DNA from: CAVSWT01 sp963782985
Lineage (GTDB): Bacteria; Bacteroidota; Ignavibacteria; Ignavibacteriales; Ignavibacteriaceae
Direction of reading: 5' to 3'
Assembly: GCA_963782985.1 (NCBI GenBank)
Contig: CAWALU010000012.1
Coordinates: forward strand, 62,001-126,000
Length of the DNA: 64,000 bases
Shown: positions 9,407 through 20,100 of the stretch, one piece after another
Position numbering within the stretch: position 1 is the first letter of the stretch
Layout of the letters: each line of letters opens with the position of its first letter
Made by a program: the position numbers and the translations under genes
The notes under the pieces: model-generated
What the model was told of the DNA's origin: nothing
The model's input: the letters and a program-made list of their open reading frames with translations, nothing else
The model's database searches: none

Positions 9407-9760
9407 TTAAATGGTTTTAATAATATTAAGATATTTTTGGGTAATATTATCCCACGAATAATTTTCCATACCTTTAAAAGAGTATACTTTCTTTTCAACA
9501 AGCATTTTATATAAAGCATTATAAATTGAATCGCAACTAGTATCAGCCTTTTCTCCACAATCCAATTCATCCATAATATCAGTCATAGCAGATTCTAAAG
9601 ATGATACGCTAAGAATAGGTTTTTTTACGCTTAGATAATCAAAAAACTTATAGGCTATAGCATACTTTAAAGTGTCCCCTTGCGGTAAATATAAAATATC
9701 CGACCCTTTCATATAAGATAAAATTTTGTCATGCGTTACTTTCTTATGTTCAAAAATCAT
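9407..9760 (-). CDS. Glycosyltransferase family 4, C-terminal piece
   Basis: A 117-codon frame with the end of a GT-B glycosyltransferase: HDKILSYMKGSDILYLPQGD, YKFFDYLSVKKPILSVSSL and a SWDNITQKYLNII tail. The frame is open further upstream, where it reads AEYSIHVFGKIIDEDIQSI, the expected strand before this domain. It is therefore the C-terminal half of the gene starting at 10610, displaced by one extra base in the three-T run at 9840-9842. No independent start is convincing. Confidence 0.72.
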   Translation of the reverse strand: MIFEHKKVTHDKILSYMKGSDILYLPQGDTLKYAIAYKFFDYLSVKKPILSVSSLESAMTDIMDELDCGEKADTSCDSIYNALYKMLVEKKVYSFKGMENYSWDNITQKYLNIIKTI

Positions 9761-9800
9761 ATCTTCCAGACCTAATTTTTTAATACTTTGAATGTCTTCA

Positions 9801-10610
9801 TCAATTATTTTTCCAAAAACATGTATTGAATATTCCGCGTTTAAGTAATTTATTATCGTACAATTTTAAAATCGGTTCAAATAAATAATTTAATTTTCTT
9901 CCTGAATAAAAGTTGCCAGCATACAATATTACAATTTTATCTTTTTCTAAATAGAATGGGTCTATTCTAATCTTATTTAGTTCTAATCCATTTGGAATGA
10001 TATGAATTTTATCTTTGATTTTTTCGTTGCGATAAGCTTGCGCCGTCCGAGAAGTATTAAATATAATTAAATCCGAATAATTTAATAAAAAATTTTCAAT
10101 CCGCTTTGATAATATTTTTCCCAATTTAGTTAGATTATTATCATGCAACGACCAAGGATCTCTAAAATCAATAATCAATTTTTTTTTAAGTATAGAACTT
10201 AGGAAGTAACCGATTAAAAATGCACTAAAGGGGGGACCTGTTACTACAATTACATCTATCCTATTTTTTTTTATTATAAAAATTCCTTTTAATATAGCCG
10301 GCGCCATCCATCCAATATAAGGATCAACAAGGGTATGAGTTATATTTTCCCAGACTCTCATAAAAACTCTATTTGCAATATTTTTTCTCTCTACTGGAAA
10401 AGGAGGGATCATGTTAGTTCTATATATATTCCCAGAATATTTTATACTATCGTCTAATAAAGCATGATATTTATTTTTTACGGTTAATACACTAACATCA
10501 TAGTTTTGTTTGGTGAAATAATAAGAAAGGATGCTAAATCTTTTTCCTCCTACCTTAGCGCTAGGAGCAAAAGAAAAAGATACCAATAAAAGTTTTTTAT
10601 TATTTACCAT
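9801..10610 (-). CDS. Glycosyltransferase family 4, N-terminal piece (interrupted)
   Basis: A 269-codon frame with the front of a GT4 enzyme: LLLVSFSFAPSAKVGGKRF (acceptor-side loop), VDPYIGWMAPAI, VVTGPPFSAFLIGY, LIIDFRDPWSLHDN and HIIPNGLELNKIR. These are hallmarks of the WcaI/FucNAc-transferase-like subgroup. It goes out of frame after NKLL. Removing one A there restores LLNAEYSIHVFGK and joins it to 9407-9760, giving about 400 residues. The ATG overlaps the probable true end of the flippase gene (TAA at 10604-10606), which suggests translational coupling. Confidence 0.78.
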   Translation of the reverse strand: MVNNKKLLLVSFSFAPSAKVGGKRFSILSYYFTKQNYDVSVLTVKNKYHALLDDSIKYSGNIYRTNMIPPFPVERKNIANRVFMRVWENITHTLVDPYIGWMAPAILKGIFIIKKNRIDVIVVTGPPFSAFLIGYFLSSILKKKLIIDFRDPWSLHDNNLTKLGKILSKRIENFLLNYSDLIIFNTSRTAQAYRNEKIKDKIHIIPNGLELNKIRIDPFYLEKDKIVILYAGNFYSGRKLNYLFEPILKLYDNKLLKRGIFNTCFWKNN

Positions 10611-10683
10611 ATTATTTTTAACTTTAATAGTACTTTACTCATTAATAGATCTACTTCTTCCAGTCTAAATTTTTTAAATATTA

Positions 10684-12045
10684 TTAAATATGTAAAAAGT
10701 AAATAATACTGGAAAAAATTATTATAAATAAATTATGAGGAAAGAAAATAATAACAAAGATTAAAATCGGCACTCCAACAATACCAATAATTGATATTTT
10801 CATTAATTTATTCCACTCTAATAAATTGGATAGTTTAATATTATATATATACATAACTTTATTACTAAGATAAACAGTTTGGATGATCTCTGAGGCGACT
10901 GCTGCAATAGCGGGACCTAAAAATCCCATCAATGTAAATAGAAAATATATTAAACTGATATTGGCAGCCAAGTATAGAAGATTTGCTAATACAAAAACTT
11001 TGTTTCTATTCATTGCTCTAATAGGCATACTCATTTCAAAACATTTACGAAGCAACAAAATTAAATAAATTCTAAATAATGGAATTGCAGAAATATATTT
11101 TTCAGTAAACATAATTTTAATTAAAGTATCAGCGAAGATCATCAGAATAAAAAATATAGGAACCATTAAAAAAAAATACATTAAATTATTTTTTTGCCAA
11201 AGTTTTAAAGCTTCTTTAGGATTATCTTTTATTCTTACTGCCATTTCTGGGAAAATAACATTCGATACGGAATTTCTTACAATATTAAAAAAAGGTAGGT
11301 TCTGACTACCGATGGCATAAATTGCTAGGGATGCAGGTCCCAAATTTGAAGAGATCACAATCTTGCTTATATCTACGTTTATTCTATTAATAACGCTTGA
11401 AAACCCCAATGGTAAAATATAATTTAATTGTTCCTTTAAATAAACAAGATTGATTTTCCAAATCATTAATTTATGTTTAAATACAATAAATAATGTAAAT
11501 ATAGATTTTATTATTTCTAATATTATAAGTAAATAAATAATGCTCCATATATCATGAGTTAAATATGCAACTCCAATTAATGCAAAAGTTCGTATGATTG
11601 CATTACTGGAAGCCCAATACAAAACATAGTCAGATCTTTTAATGGATAAAAAATAATTATCGAGTAAATCTACATTTTGGAAGCAAAAAATGTATAGCAT
11701 CAACAAATAAATGAAGTTATATGAAAAAAGTGTATCTATGTAGGATCTTAAGAAGAAAATAATTATCAACCCAATTACACTAAATATTAATAAGAGATAT
11801 ATCGTGTTTGTAATAAATATTGATTTGTTTTTTGGATCTTTGGAAATAAAGTATAGGAGGTTAGATTTAATGCCAAAACTTACAAAAGAAACAGCTAAGC
11901 CCGCATAGACCATAAACTCCCTATATTGCCCGTAAGTTTTTAGGTCCAAAATTCTTACCAAAAAAATAGGGCTTAAAAAAATTACTGCATAATTAAGGCT
12001 TTCGCTCAGCACTAAAGTTAATATGCGTTTGGTAATAGATGCCAT
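10684..12045 (-). CDS. Wzx-like polysaccharide flippase (MATE/MOP superfamily)
   Basis: A 453-residue polytopic membrane protein with about 12-14 hydrophobic segments, starting MASITKRILTLVLSESLNYA and containing GQYREFMVYAGLAVSFVSFG and LGPASLAIYAIGSQNLPFF, as in polysaccharide-transport flippases. It should move lipid-linked repeat units across the inner membrane. The final residues YFLHI look premature. In the -1 phase the sequence goes on as LLFTYLIIFKKFRLEEVDL to a TAA at 10604-10606, so a one-base loss near 10690-10710 probably shortens it by about 30 residues. It is the first gene of the minus-strand operon. Confidence 0.85.
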   Translation of the reverse strand: MASITKRILTLVLSESLNYAVIFLSPIFLVRILDLKTYGQYREFMVYAGLAVSFVSFGIKSNLLYFISKDPKNKSIFITNTIYLLLIFSVIGLIIIFFLRSYIDTLFSYNFIYLLMLYIFCFQNVDLLDNYFLSIKRSDYVLYWASSNAIIRTFALIGVAYLTHDIWSIIYLLIILEIIKSIFTLFIVFKHKLMIWKINLVYLKEQLNYILPLGFSSVINRINVDISKIVISSNLGPASLAIYAIGSQNLPFFNIVRNSVSNVIFPEMAVRIKDNPKEALKLWQKNNLMYFFLMVPIFFILMIFADTLIKIMFTEKYISAIPLFRIYLILLLRKCFEMSMPIRAMNRNKVFVLANLLYLAANISLIYFLFTLMGFLGPAIAAVASEIIQTVYLSNKVMYIYNIKLSNLLEWNKLMKISIIGIVGVPILIFVIIFFPHNLFIIIFSSIIYFLHI

Positions 12046-12459
12046 TTAATACTTTCTTAAAACAAAAATTAATAAAACAATTTGATTTTCTGAGAAAGCT
12101 TCGCCTGATTGGTTACAAAGTACTTTTTATCAAATTGAAAATAAACATTTAGTACCAGTGTAAAAAAGACTTTAAACTAGATAAATTCAAGGTCTAAAAA
12201 GTAATCAAATAATATGCCTTTGCAAATACTAATTAGTTGGATATAATATCTTCAATTTCCTACTTAATATGATTCACTTAATAATAAAGAGACATTCATT
12301 GATTATCATATGGACGGTTAATAATTTATTTAACATTTGATTTACTAAAATATTTGTCCTTAAGGAAATCAAGGGGGTAAATTAGGGAATATCCTTATTT
12401 CAAAGCTTATTTATTCACATATATTTGCACATAGATTAAATATTTTATAAGGATATATT
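12046..12459. other. Intergenic region between divergent genes (wzx and beta-helix protein)
   Basis: A 414-base AT-rich gap separates two divergent starts and must hold both promoters. A TATATTTG at 12420-12427 fits the Bacteroidota -7 consensus TAnnTTTG and lies 33 bases before the plus-strand ATG, but no clear -33 TTTG is seen at the usual distance. AAGGATATATT before the ATG gives a weak ribosome site. No coding frame, tRNA or strong hairpin was noticed. Confidence 0.4.
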
Positions 12460-14841
12460 ATGAAAACTATGTTGAAATTTATTATTCTTGGTCTCGCTTT
12501 AATCAATTTAAATGCCACAAGTTACTATTTAGCTAACTCCGGTTCCGATTCAAATACTGGAACTTCAGTTTCTACTCCATGGAAAACAACTTTAAAGCTT
12601 AGTAAAATCAATTTCAAACCTGGAGATAAAGTTTTGTTTTGTAAAGGTGATATTTGGTTTGAAAGTTTTGACATTTCGTTTTCTGGAACAAATGAAAGTC
12701 CAATTTATTTCGGATCGTATGGAGAGAAAGTTTCTAATCCAATTCTCGATGGAAATAATGAATTGCAATATTTAATACAATTTAAATCTGAAGTTAATAA
12801 TATTACCATTGAAAATATTGAATTTAGAAATTGTAATCCTCAATTTTCTGGAGGCGTAAGGGGAATTCTATATGGAAATTTAAGTAATTCAAATATTAAT
12901 ATAAAAGATTGCACATTTCACCAAGAAAAAATATCAACTAATTCGACCTTTGCAGTATTTTATGCAAAAGACCCAAGCTTTATTACAATTGATAGCTGCG
13001 ATTTTAGTGGCGGCTCTCAGATGATCCATTTTCGCTCAAATAATTCTAATCATAACGATGTACATCACATCGTAATAAAAAATAACAATTTTCATGATAT
13101 TAGCACAAGAATGTATAACGGAAATCAGTATGATGGAGGAAGTAAGTGCATAAGGATGTCTATGGAATCAAGCAATGGAATTGGAACAATAATAGGAAAT
13201 GAAGGGATTCTCAGAGACATAACTATTTCAGATAATTATTTCTATAAATTATCGGGAATAGCAATATTTCATGAAGATGTAAGAGATACTAAAAATAAAA
13301 ATTCTGATTTCCCAGAAGGAGTACCCATTTGGCTAGTTGCAGATAAAACTTCATATAACATAAATATTTTAAGAAATAAAGTTAAATTGGTAGAATGGTG
13401 CTTTATTGATTGGGGCAGAATAACAACTCGAGGTGATATTTTCCCCTGGAGCAATTGCTCAGAAAACATAATTGATTCTTGCGGCTTTGATATGGAAGGA
13501 GTTCCGACATCTCGATATCCAACAAATGCAATAAACACTCATGCTTGGAAACAAGTTTATATTGAACAAAACATCATTAGCAATGTGGCAAATAAAGGTG
13601 GAGATGGAAAAGGTATAATATTAGACTATTCCACTAATTCAAAAATTTTCAGATGCGATAGTACAATTGTTAGAGGAAATATAATTTCGGGAACGGGAGT
13701 TAATAGTACTTTAGATTATGCAGGCGGTATACACATGAGTTCAGCAGAAAGATGTTCTGTATATAATAATATTTGTTATAATAATAAATCCGGAATATCT
13801 GTCGAAAGAGTTACTTCTTCCCATAATTTTATTTGTAATAATACCCTTGATAATAACAATTATGGGTTCTGGTACGGTTGTTATGCTGATGGAAACATTT
13901 TGAAGAATAATGCCTTAACGAGTAACAGAACCTACGCTATAAAAAATAATGCAAATTTAATCTATGATAATAATGCTTTTTTTAATAATGGAAAAAATTA
14001 TTCTTCAGGTACGACTGGCTTAAATGATGTTGGCGGGAACCCGCAATACATCGATAGTAAAATACACGATTATAGATTAGCTTACGGCTCCGCATTTATT
14101 GATAAAGGCGCGGATTTAGGAATTAATTTCGATATAACTCATTACCCAAGAAATTCTAGAATTGATATAGGCGCTTATCAATATAATAATGAAGAATCCA
14201 AGATGGCTTTTAATTTATATGTAAAAGTATATTTGCAGGGTCCGTATATTAATGATGGAAGGATGTCTACTATCTATAATGAGAAAGATTTGCTTCCGCT
14301 AATAGACCCATATAATGGAACGGTTTCAGTAAAATCAATTCCAGAAAATATCGTGGATTGGATTTCACTTGAAATTAGAAAGGACTCAAATTCGAATTCA
14401 AATGTTATAAACAAAATAGCATTTCTCAAAGATGATGGCAGTATAGTAGAAACTGATGGCATTAGCCCTTTATCTTTCTCTGAGGTAGCACAAGGAGAAT
14501 ATTATTTAGTTATCAAGCATAGAAATCATATTAGCATCATGAGTAGAAACAAAATTTCTTTAACGTCTTCTGATTCCGTTTTCTATGATTTTACTAAAAC
14601 GAGCTTTTCAACCTATGGCAAAGAAGCTTTGGTTGAATTAGAGACTGGTATCTATGGAATGTATTCAGGCGATGGAGATAATAATGGAGTCATAAACATT
14701 TGGGACTATAATTGTGTCGGTAGTAAAATGTTTAGAACAGGATACGAATCAGGTGATTTAGATTTGAATTCAGTAATAAATGTACTTGATTTTAATAAAA
14801 GTAGTAAAAATTTATTTATAAATACTCAAGTACCTAATTAA
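12460..14841 (+). CDS. Secreted parallel beta-helix protein with dockerin-like C-terminus
   Basis: A 793-residue protein with a signal peptide (MLKFIILGLALINLNA) and then SSGSDSNTGTS-like start of a right-handed parallel beta-helix of the pectate-lyase/NosD type (about residues 22-575), rich in NN-N ladders (ENIEFRNCN, NNNFHDIS, DNYFYKLSGIAIFHED). A beta-sandwich-like stretch follows. The last 55 residues, GDGDNNGVINIWDYNCVG and SGDLDLNSVINVLDFNK, form two calcium-loop half repeats like a type I dockerin. No T9SS sorting tail is present. It probably acts on or binds an extracellular polysaccharide (lyase, epimerase or hydrolase); catalytic residues cannot be assigned. About half of it is paralogous to 17171-20893. 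Confidence 0.82.
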   Translation: MKTMLKFIILGLALINLNATSYYLANSGSDSNTGTSVSTPWKTTLKLSKINFKPGDKVLFCKGDIWFESFDISFSGTNESPIYFGSYGEKVSNPILDGNNELQYLIQFKSEVNNITIENIEFRNCNPQFSGGVRGILYGNLSNSNINIKDCTFHQEKISTNSTFAVFYAKDPSFITIDSCDFSGGSQMIHFRSNNSNHNDVHHIVIKNNNFHDISTRMYNGNQYDGGSKCIRMSMESSNGIGTIIGNEGILRDITISDNYFYKLSGIAIFHEDVRDTKNKNSDFPEGVPIWLVADKTSYNINILRNKVKLVEWCFIDWGRITTRGDIFPWSNCSENIIDSCGFDMEGVPTSRYPTNAINTHAWKQVYIEQNIISNVANKGGDGKGIILDYSTNSKIFRCDSTIVRGNIISGTGVNSTLDYAGGIHMSSAERCSVYNNICYNNKSGISVERVTSSHNFICNNTLDNNNYGFWYGCYADGNILKNNALTSNRTYAIKNNANLIYDNNAFFNNGKNYSSGTTGLNDVGGNPQYIDSKIHDYRLAYGSAFIDKGADLGINFDITHYPRNSRIDIGAYQYNNEESKMAFNLYVKVYLQGPYINDGRMSTIYNEKDLLPLIDPYNGTVSVKSIPENIVDWISLEIRKDSNSNSNVINKIAFLKDDGSIVETDGISPLSFSEVAQGEYYLVIKHRNHISIMSRNKISLTSSDSVFYDFTKTSFSTYGKEALVELETGIYGMYSGDGDNNGVINIWDYNCVGSKMFRTGYESGDLDLNSVINVLDFNKSSKNLFINTQVPN

Positions 14842-14914
14842 ATTATTATTAATATTGATTTAGAATTAAAAATCTTGATAATAACTATCGCGTCGCCATA
14901 TTAAGTGGATAAAA

Positions 14915-16735
14915 TTACCAAAATTTTTTCCAGCCATTATCAATTAAACGCAAAATAATTTCCAGATTTAATAATTTACCCAACATACTTCTCTCTCTAT
15001 TTATCTTCAGTTTCTGGAGAAATTCTTTATTAAAAAATTCATTAATCAAAGATCTTTCATTAAATAGCAAATCATCTACAAAGTTTTTATGCTTTTCATT
15101 AAGCCAGTAATTCCAATCTTCTGGAGGGATATGTTTTGATAAAGTAATAGTTTTATTAATCCTATTTAATAACTTTCTATAGAGTTTGTACACTTCAAAA
15201 GTGTAATCTCCTTTTAAAACGATAGTCGGTTTCGTAAAACCAACAGTGCCAATTGGAACCTTCGCGAATAACGGGGATATTTTATTAATAATATAAGATT
15301 GGAGTACCATTTCATCTCTACTAAGTCTTTTATGATTTGAAAGTTGAGAAAATGATAATGTGCTTTCTTGAATAGAGTAAGCAACATCAATAATTTGGTT
15401 ATCATAAGAAGGAGCCCTAAAATTTGAAAATGAATTGGCCAGTTTCCATTCACCCAAAAAATATCGCGTCCCAGAAATATAGGTGGAAAATAATAAATGG
15501 GTTTCTGTGGATTGAAATTCACCAAATTTATTTTTTAGTATACTATAGCATTTGTTAATTTCATTATTAAATTCATCCAAGCTCCCTTGAAATATTTCAC
15601 AGTAATAATCTGCACCTAAATCGATTTTGCCCGTTCTAAATGTGTTTCCTACAAACGGAGAATATTGACTGGCAATACCTAAATGACCTCTAAATAATCC
15701 ATCATATCCTACCCCACTTATTATCATAGGAAAATCAGAAAGAATTTTATATACATAAATCAAATAGGCTCGCAGTACTCTCTCTAAGCCTTGACTTCGA
15801 TATACAGTTTCTAACATTAGATTCGGCAAACTCTCAGCCACATTATCGTCAAAGGGTATTTTTATATGCTTTAAATTAGTTTTATTTGCTACTAAACTTG
15901 CAATCTTCATATCTTCGGAACCCATCATGCCATACGTATAAGCAGTTATATTTTTCCCTTCGGGAGCTAAAGCTATATTCGTACGCCCATCCCATCCGCC
16001 AGTTAGGGCGCAAGCAAAATCTTTGCCCGATCCAAAATATTTCGAAATTCTGTCTTGAAATATTTCCTTAGCAAACTCATAACTTTCTATCCCCTTTAAT
16101 AAATGCTCCTTTTTATGAAAAATTTCTATATAATCCTTTATTGTATTTTTTTTTGAAATCAAATCATAAATTAAAATTGAACTGGCAGGTAATCTTTTTA
16201 CGTCATCCAAAAATGTGGATTCGTTTACTGCAAATCCAAAGTACATATATTGATAAATCCATTTCTTATTAACCTTTATGTTTTCTAATATCTTACAAAA
16301 TAATGATAATTCAGAAGTTATAATTAGGAAATCATCTTTTATGTAGTAAAATATTGGAAAGAAACCAATGCGATCGCTTAGGATGTGCAGTTTATTATTA
16401 CTTTTATTATAGACTACTATACAATAAATACCATTGAAAGTTTTTAATTTGGCAAAGTTTGCATTATTAATATCTTCGATTATTAATTCAAAGGGAGCAA
16501 CATCAAAATCAATTAAATCCCCTATTATCAATACTATCCACTTATCATTTTGGAAAAGATTTTTCTTTAATCTGTGGCTTTTAAATTTATCGTAAGCAAT
16601 TATCAACCGATCTTCCTTTTTAACCAATGTTTCCTTTTGATCGGATTGGATAAAATATTGGCTTAAGATTTCTAATATTAAATTAGTAACTCTTGTGTCT
16701 AAACATAGAAAGAAAGAAGACATTATGGACCTCAT
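14915..16735 (-). CDS. Second asparagine-synthase-like protein
   Basis: A 606-residue AsnB-family protein. Residues about 60-200 keep glutaminase-fold features (FNGIYCIVVYNKSNNKLHI, SDRIGFFPIFYY, RLPASSILIYD). The pyrophosphate loop at 245-251 reads TGGWDGR, so the last Ser of SGGxDS is Gly. The start MRSIMSSFFLC has no Cys2; an alternative start is the Met at residue 5. This combination of missing nucleophile and altered ATP loop suggests either a specialised or a weakened enzyme. It is monocistronic between two plus-strand beta-helix genes, so it may modify the same polysaccharide. Substrate unknown. Confidence 0.78.
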   Translation of the reverse strand: MRSIMSSFFLCLDTRVTNLILEILSQYFIQSDQKETLVKKEDRLIIAYDKFKSHRLKKNLFQNDKWIVLIIGDLIDFDVAPFELIIEDINNANFAKLKTFNGIYCIVVYNKSNNKLHILSDRIGFFPIFYYIKDDFLIITSELSLFCKILENIKVNKKWIYQYMYFGFAVNESTFLDDVKRLPASSILIYDLISKKNTIKDYIEIFHKKEHLLKGIESYEFAKEIFQDRISKYFGSGKDFACALTGGWDGRTNIALAPEGKNITAYTYGMMGSEDMKIASLVANKTNLKHIKIPFDDNVAESLPNLMLETVYRSQGLERVLRAYLIYVYKILSDFPMIISGVGYDGLFRGHLGIASQYSPFVGNTFRTGKIDLGADYYCEIFQGSLDEFNNEINKCYSILKNKFGEFQSTETHLLFSTYISGTRYFLGEWKLANSFSNFRAPSYDNQIIDVAYSIQESTLSFSQLSNHKRLSRDEMVLQSYIINKISPLFAKVPIGTVGFTKPTIVLKGDYTFEVYKLYRKLLNRINKTITLSKHIPPEDWNYWLNEKHKNFVDDLLFNERSLINEFFNKEFLQKLKINRERSMLGKLLNLEIILRLIDNGWKKFW

Positions 16736-17170
16736 TATTAAATAATAATAAGCTAATAAGAATTATTGAAGCGTATTAATATATAATAGATAATATCAAA
16801 TTTTACTGAATCACAATGAACTTTCTATAGAAGTGGTTTTTTTATTGTGACTGCGTCTTTAAACATAACAGAATTATTATATATAAAAAACTTTAAGAAC
16901 TATGTGTCAAATCCAAATTTAATGGTTAAGGTGGTTGTTAAATTCTAGTAAAATGATAATATCATTTTAAGTAATGTGAGGGGAATACGAATTATCTTCA
17001 TGTCAGCGAAAAATTTTCCGCTAGGCTTATTAAATAGGTACAATGACACTCAAAATTTAAATATTTCTATGGCATTATTAATGACCAATCCAATCACGTT
17101 ACTATGTGATATTAATCACTATGTCTAAAACGTGAATTTAATCCAAATTTAAGAAGTGAGGCACCGAGCA
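16736..17170. other. Intergenic region between divergent genes
   Basis: About 435 bases of AT-rich sequence between the AsnB-like gene and the large beta-helix gene. It must contain promoters in both directions. A short inverted pair ATCAC...GTGAT at about 17094-17111 could be an operator, but it is only five bases per arm. GTGAGG at 17156-17161 serves as ribosome site for the ATG at 17171. No gene is seen. Confidence 0.35.
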
Positions 17171-20100
17171 ATGAATAACAAGTTTAATTTTTTTCGCAAA
17201 AATGTCCTTTATCTGGTAATTTCCCTAATATTTTCCATAAGCCTATTTGGACAAAGTACTTATTATATATCTTCATCGGGCGGTAATGATTCAAACTCAG
17301 GGAAATCTACGTCATCACCCTGGAAAAATCTAAGCAAAGTGAACTCCACGAAATTTAATCCGGGAGATAAGATACTATTTAAAAAAGGAGATACTTGGTC
17401 TGGTCAATGGACTATAAAGAATTCTGGAACGTCGTCAAGTTTAATCTCAATTGGTAACTACGGATCTGGAAACTTGCCAATTTTTGATGGAAATAATTCA
17501 TTGCAATATATATTGAATTTAAGCTCAGATGTTAACTATATAGAAATTGATGGTATTAATTTTAAAGATTGTAATCCAAATCATTCAAATGGAAGTCGCG
17601 GGATAATCTATGGTAATTCAAATAATCAAAACATAACAATTGCAAATTGCATTTTAACTCAAGAAAAATCCTCTTCAAATTCAAGCTACTCTATAATTTA
17701 TATGAATGATCCCAGCTATTTAAATATAGATAATTGTGAATTTAGTGGAAAAAGCCAAGCCTTGCATTTCCGTTCGAATAATGAAAACCATCGAGACGTC
17801 CATCATTTGGTAATTTCTAATAACAATTTTCATGATTTAGTAAATGGAGCTTTAGCAAGGGCGATAAGATTGAGTTCAAATACTTCCAGTGGAATTGGCA
17901 GCAATATTGGCTCTGAGGGTATATTCCGAGATATTACAATTAGTGATAATAATTTTAATAAAATATCTAGCCAGGCTATATATCATGAAGATTCCCAAAA
18001 ATCAGGCGTTCCAATTTGGCTGCAAGCTGGCAGAACCTCATATAATATAAAAATTAAAGGAAATACGGCATATCGAGTTGAATGGTGTTTTTTAGATTGG
18101 GGAAGGATTACCGATAGAGATGGTAAGTTTGAGTGGAGTGTAGTTTCTGATAACAAAATTGATTATTGCGGTTTTGATATTAATGGGAAACCAACTACTA
18201 AATTTCCTACCAATGCAATTAATACACACGCCTGGAAAGAAGTTTATATTGAAGATAACGTAATTAGTAATGTAGCAAATTGTCAAGGTGATGGTAAAGC
18301 CATAATACTCGATCATTCCGTGGATAAAACAAAATATATATGTGATGGAGTGGTTGTAAGAAGAAATATACTAAGTGGGATACGAAATACCACATTGAAC
18401 TATGCTGGGGCTATTCATGTTTCTAAAGGAACAAATTGTAAAATATATAATAATGTTTGTTATAATAATTTTTCGGGGATTACTTTAGAAGGACCTTATA
18501 CATCAAATAATCAGATATATAATAATACCTTAGAAGGAAACGATACCGGATTTTGGTACGGTACACAAACCAACGGAAACTCAGTAAAAAATAATATTTT
18601 TTCCAATAATAAAAATTATGGAATAAAAAATAATGCTAATTTGATTTATGACTATAATTGTTTTTATAATAATGGTAAAAACATTAATTCAGGTAGTTCC
18701 GGTTCACATGACGTTATAGGAGATCCTAAATTTAAAAGCGTTTCAAATCATGATTATAGCATTAACTCTGGATCAGCAGCTATAGATAAAGGAATAAATA
18801 TATCGGGATTATTATCTGATATTTTAGGCAACTCAATTAATAATAAAGTGGACATAGGGGCTTATGAGTATAGCAATACATCATCTTCTTCTGCTCCCTC
18901 CACAGTCGTTTTAAATTCTCCAGCAAACAATTCTCTCGATTTAAATGTATCTCCAACCCTTTCATGGAATAATACCAATAAAGCCACTTCTTATTCACTG
19001 CAGGTTTCCTTAAGCTCAAGTTTTTCTTCGTATATTCTTAATCAGAGTGGTCTAACTTCAACTAATAAACAATTAAATGGATTATTATCAGATACCAAAT
19101 ATTATTGGAGAGTAAGTGCGAGCAATTCTAGTGGAACCGGATCTTGGTCGAATGTTTATAATTTTACAACTCAAGGTACTGTGCCACCACCAAGCTCCGA
19201 AAATTACAGCATAGTAAAATTAGAAAATAGTAATTTAAATGGAGACGTACATTTAAAGACAAAATCAGGATCAATCAGCTCAAAGGTTTTATATTTCCTA
19301 AATAGTGTTAGTACAGCTAAAATTAATATAAATCTAAATAAGTCCGGAAATTGGTATGTATGGGGAAGAATGTTTTTTGAGTCTGCAGGAAAACCAAGAA
19401 ATTCCTTTTACCTTCAAATAGACAATGGTCCAAAATTTATTTTCGGAGATGATGACAATAGTGGTTATGATAAATGGCATTGGGAAGGGAACAAAAATAC
19501 AAAATTAAATCTCGGTAATATTTCTGCAGGTAATCATACTATCACAATATATGGTCGAGAAATAGGTTCTGGAACAGTGTTGCTTGATGAACTCCTTTTG
19601 ACTTCAGATGCTTCTTTAATAGCATCAGACAATATGGGGCAGAGTACTGGAAACAGCAGCAGTGGTGACCTAGTATTAAAAACTGAGAATACCATTCTAA
19701 ATGGAGATGTTCATTTGAAGAGCAAGACAGGTTCATTGGGCAGTAAAGTATTATATTTTTTGAATAGCTCTTCTACCGCAAAAATTAATTTTAATGTTCC
19801 TTCTACGGGACAATGGTATGCATGGGGAAGAATGTTTTTTGAATCCGAAGGTAGCCCTAGAAATTCCCTATACATTCAAATTGATAATGGTGCAAAGATG
19901 GTTTTTGGTGATGATAATAATAGCGTGTTTGATAGTTGGCATTGGGAAGGAAAAGCAGACGCTAAACTTAGTTTAGGCAATCTGTCGGCTGGGAATCATT
20001 CAATTACTATATATGGAAGAGAAATTGGTAGGGGGACTGTATTGCTTGATCAAATTTTACTTACTATGGATCCAAATTATATTGCTACGGATAATTCACC

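Noticed and set aside
9340..9570. Minus-strand frame of 76 codons overlapping the GT4 end and Wzy start
   Set aside because: It is an alternative phase of the GT4 C-terminal and Wzy N-terminal frames, both of which have family motifs.
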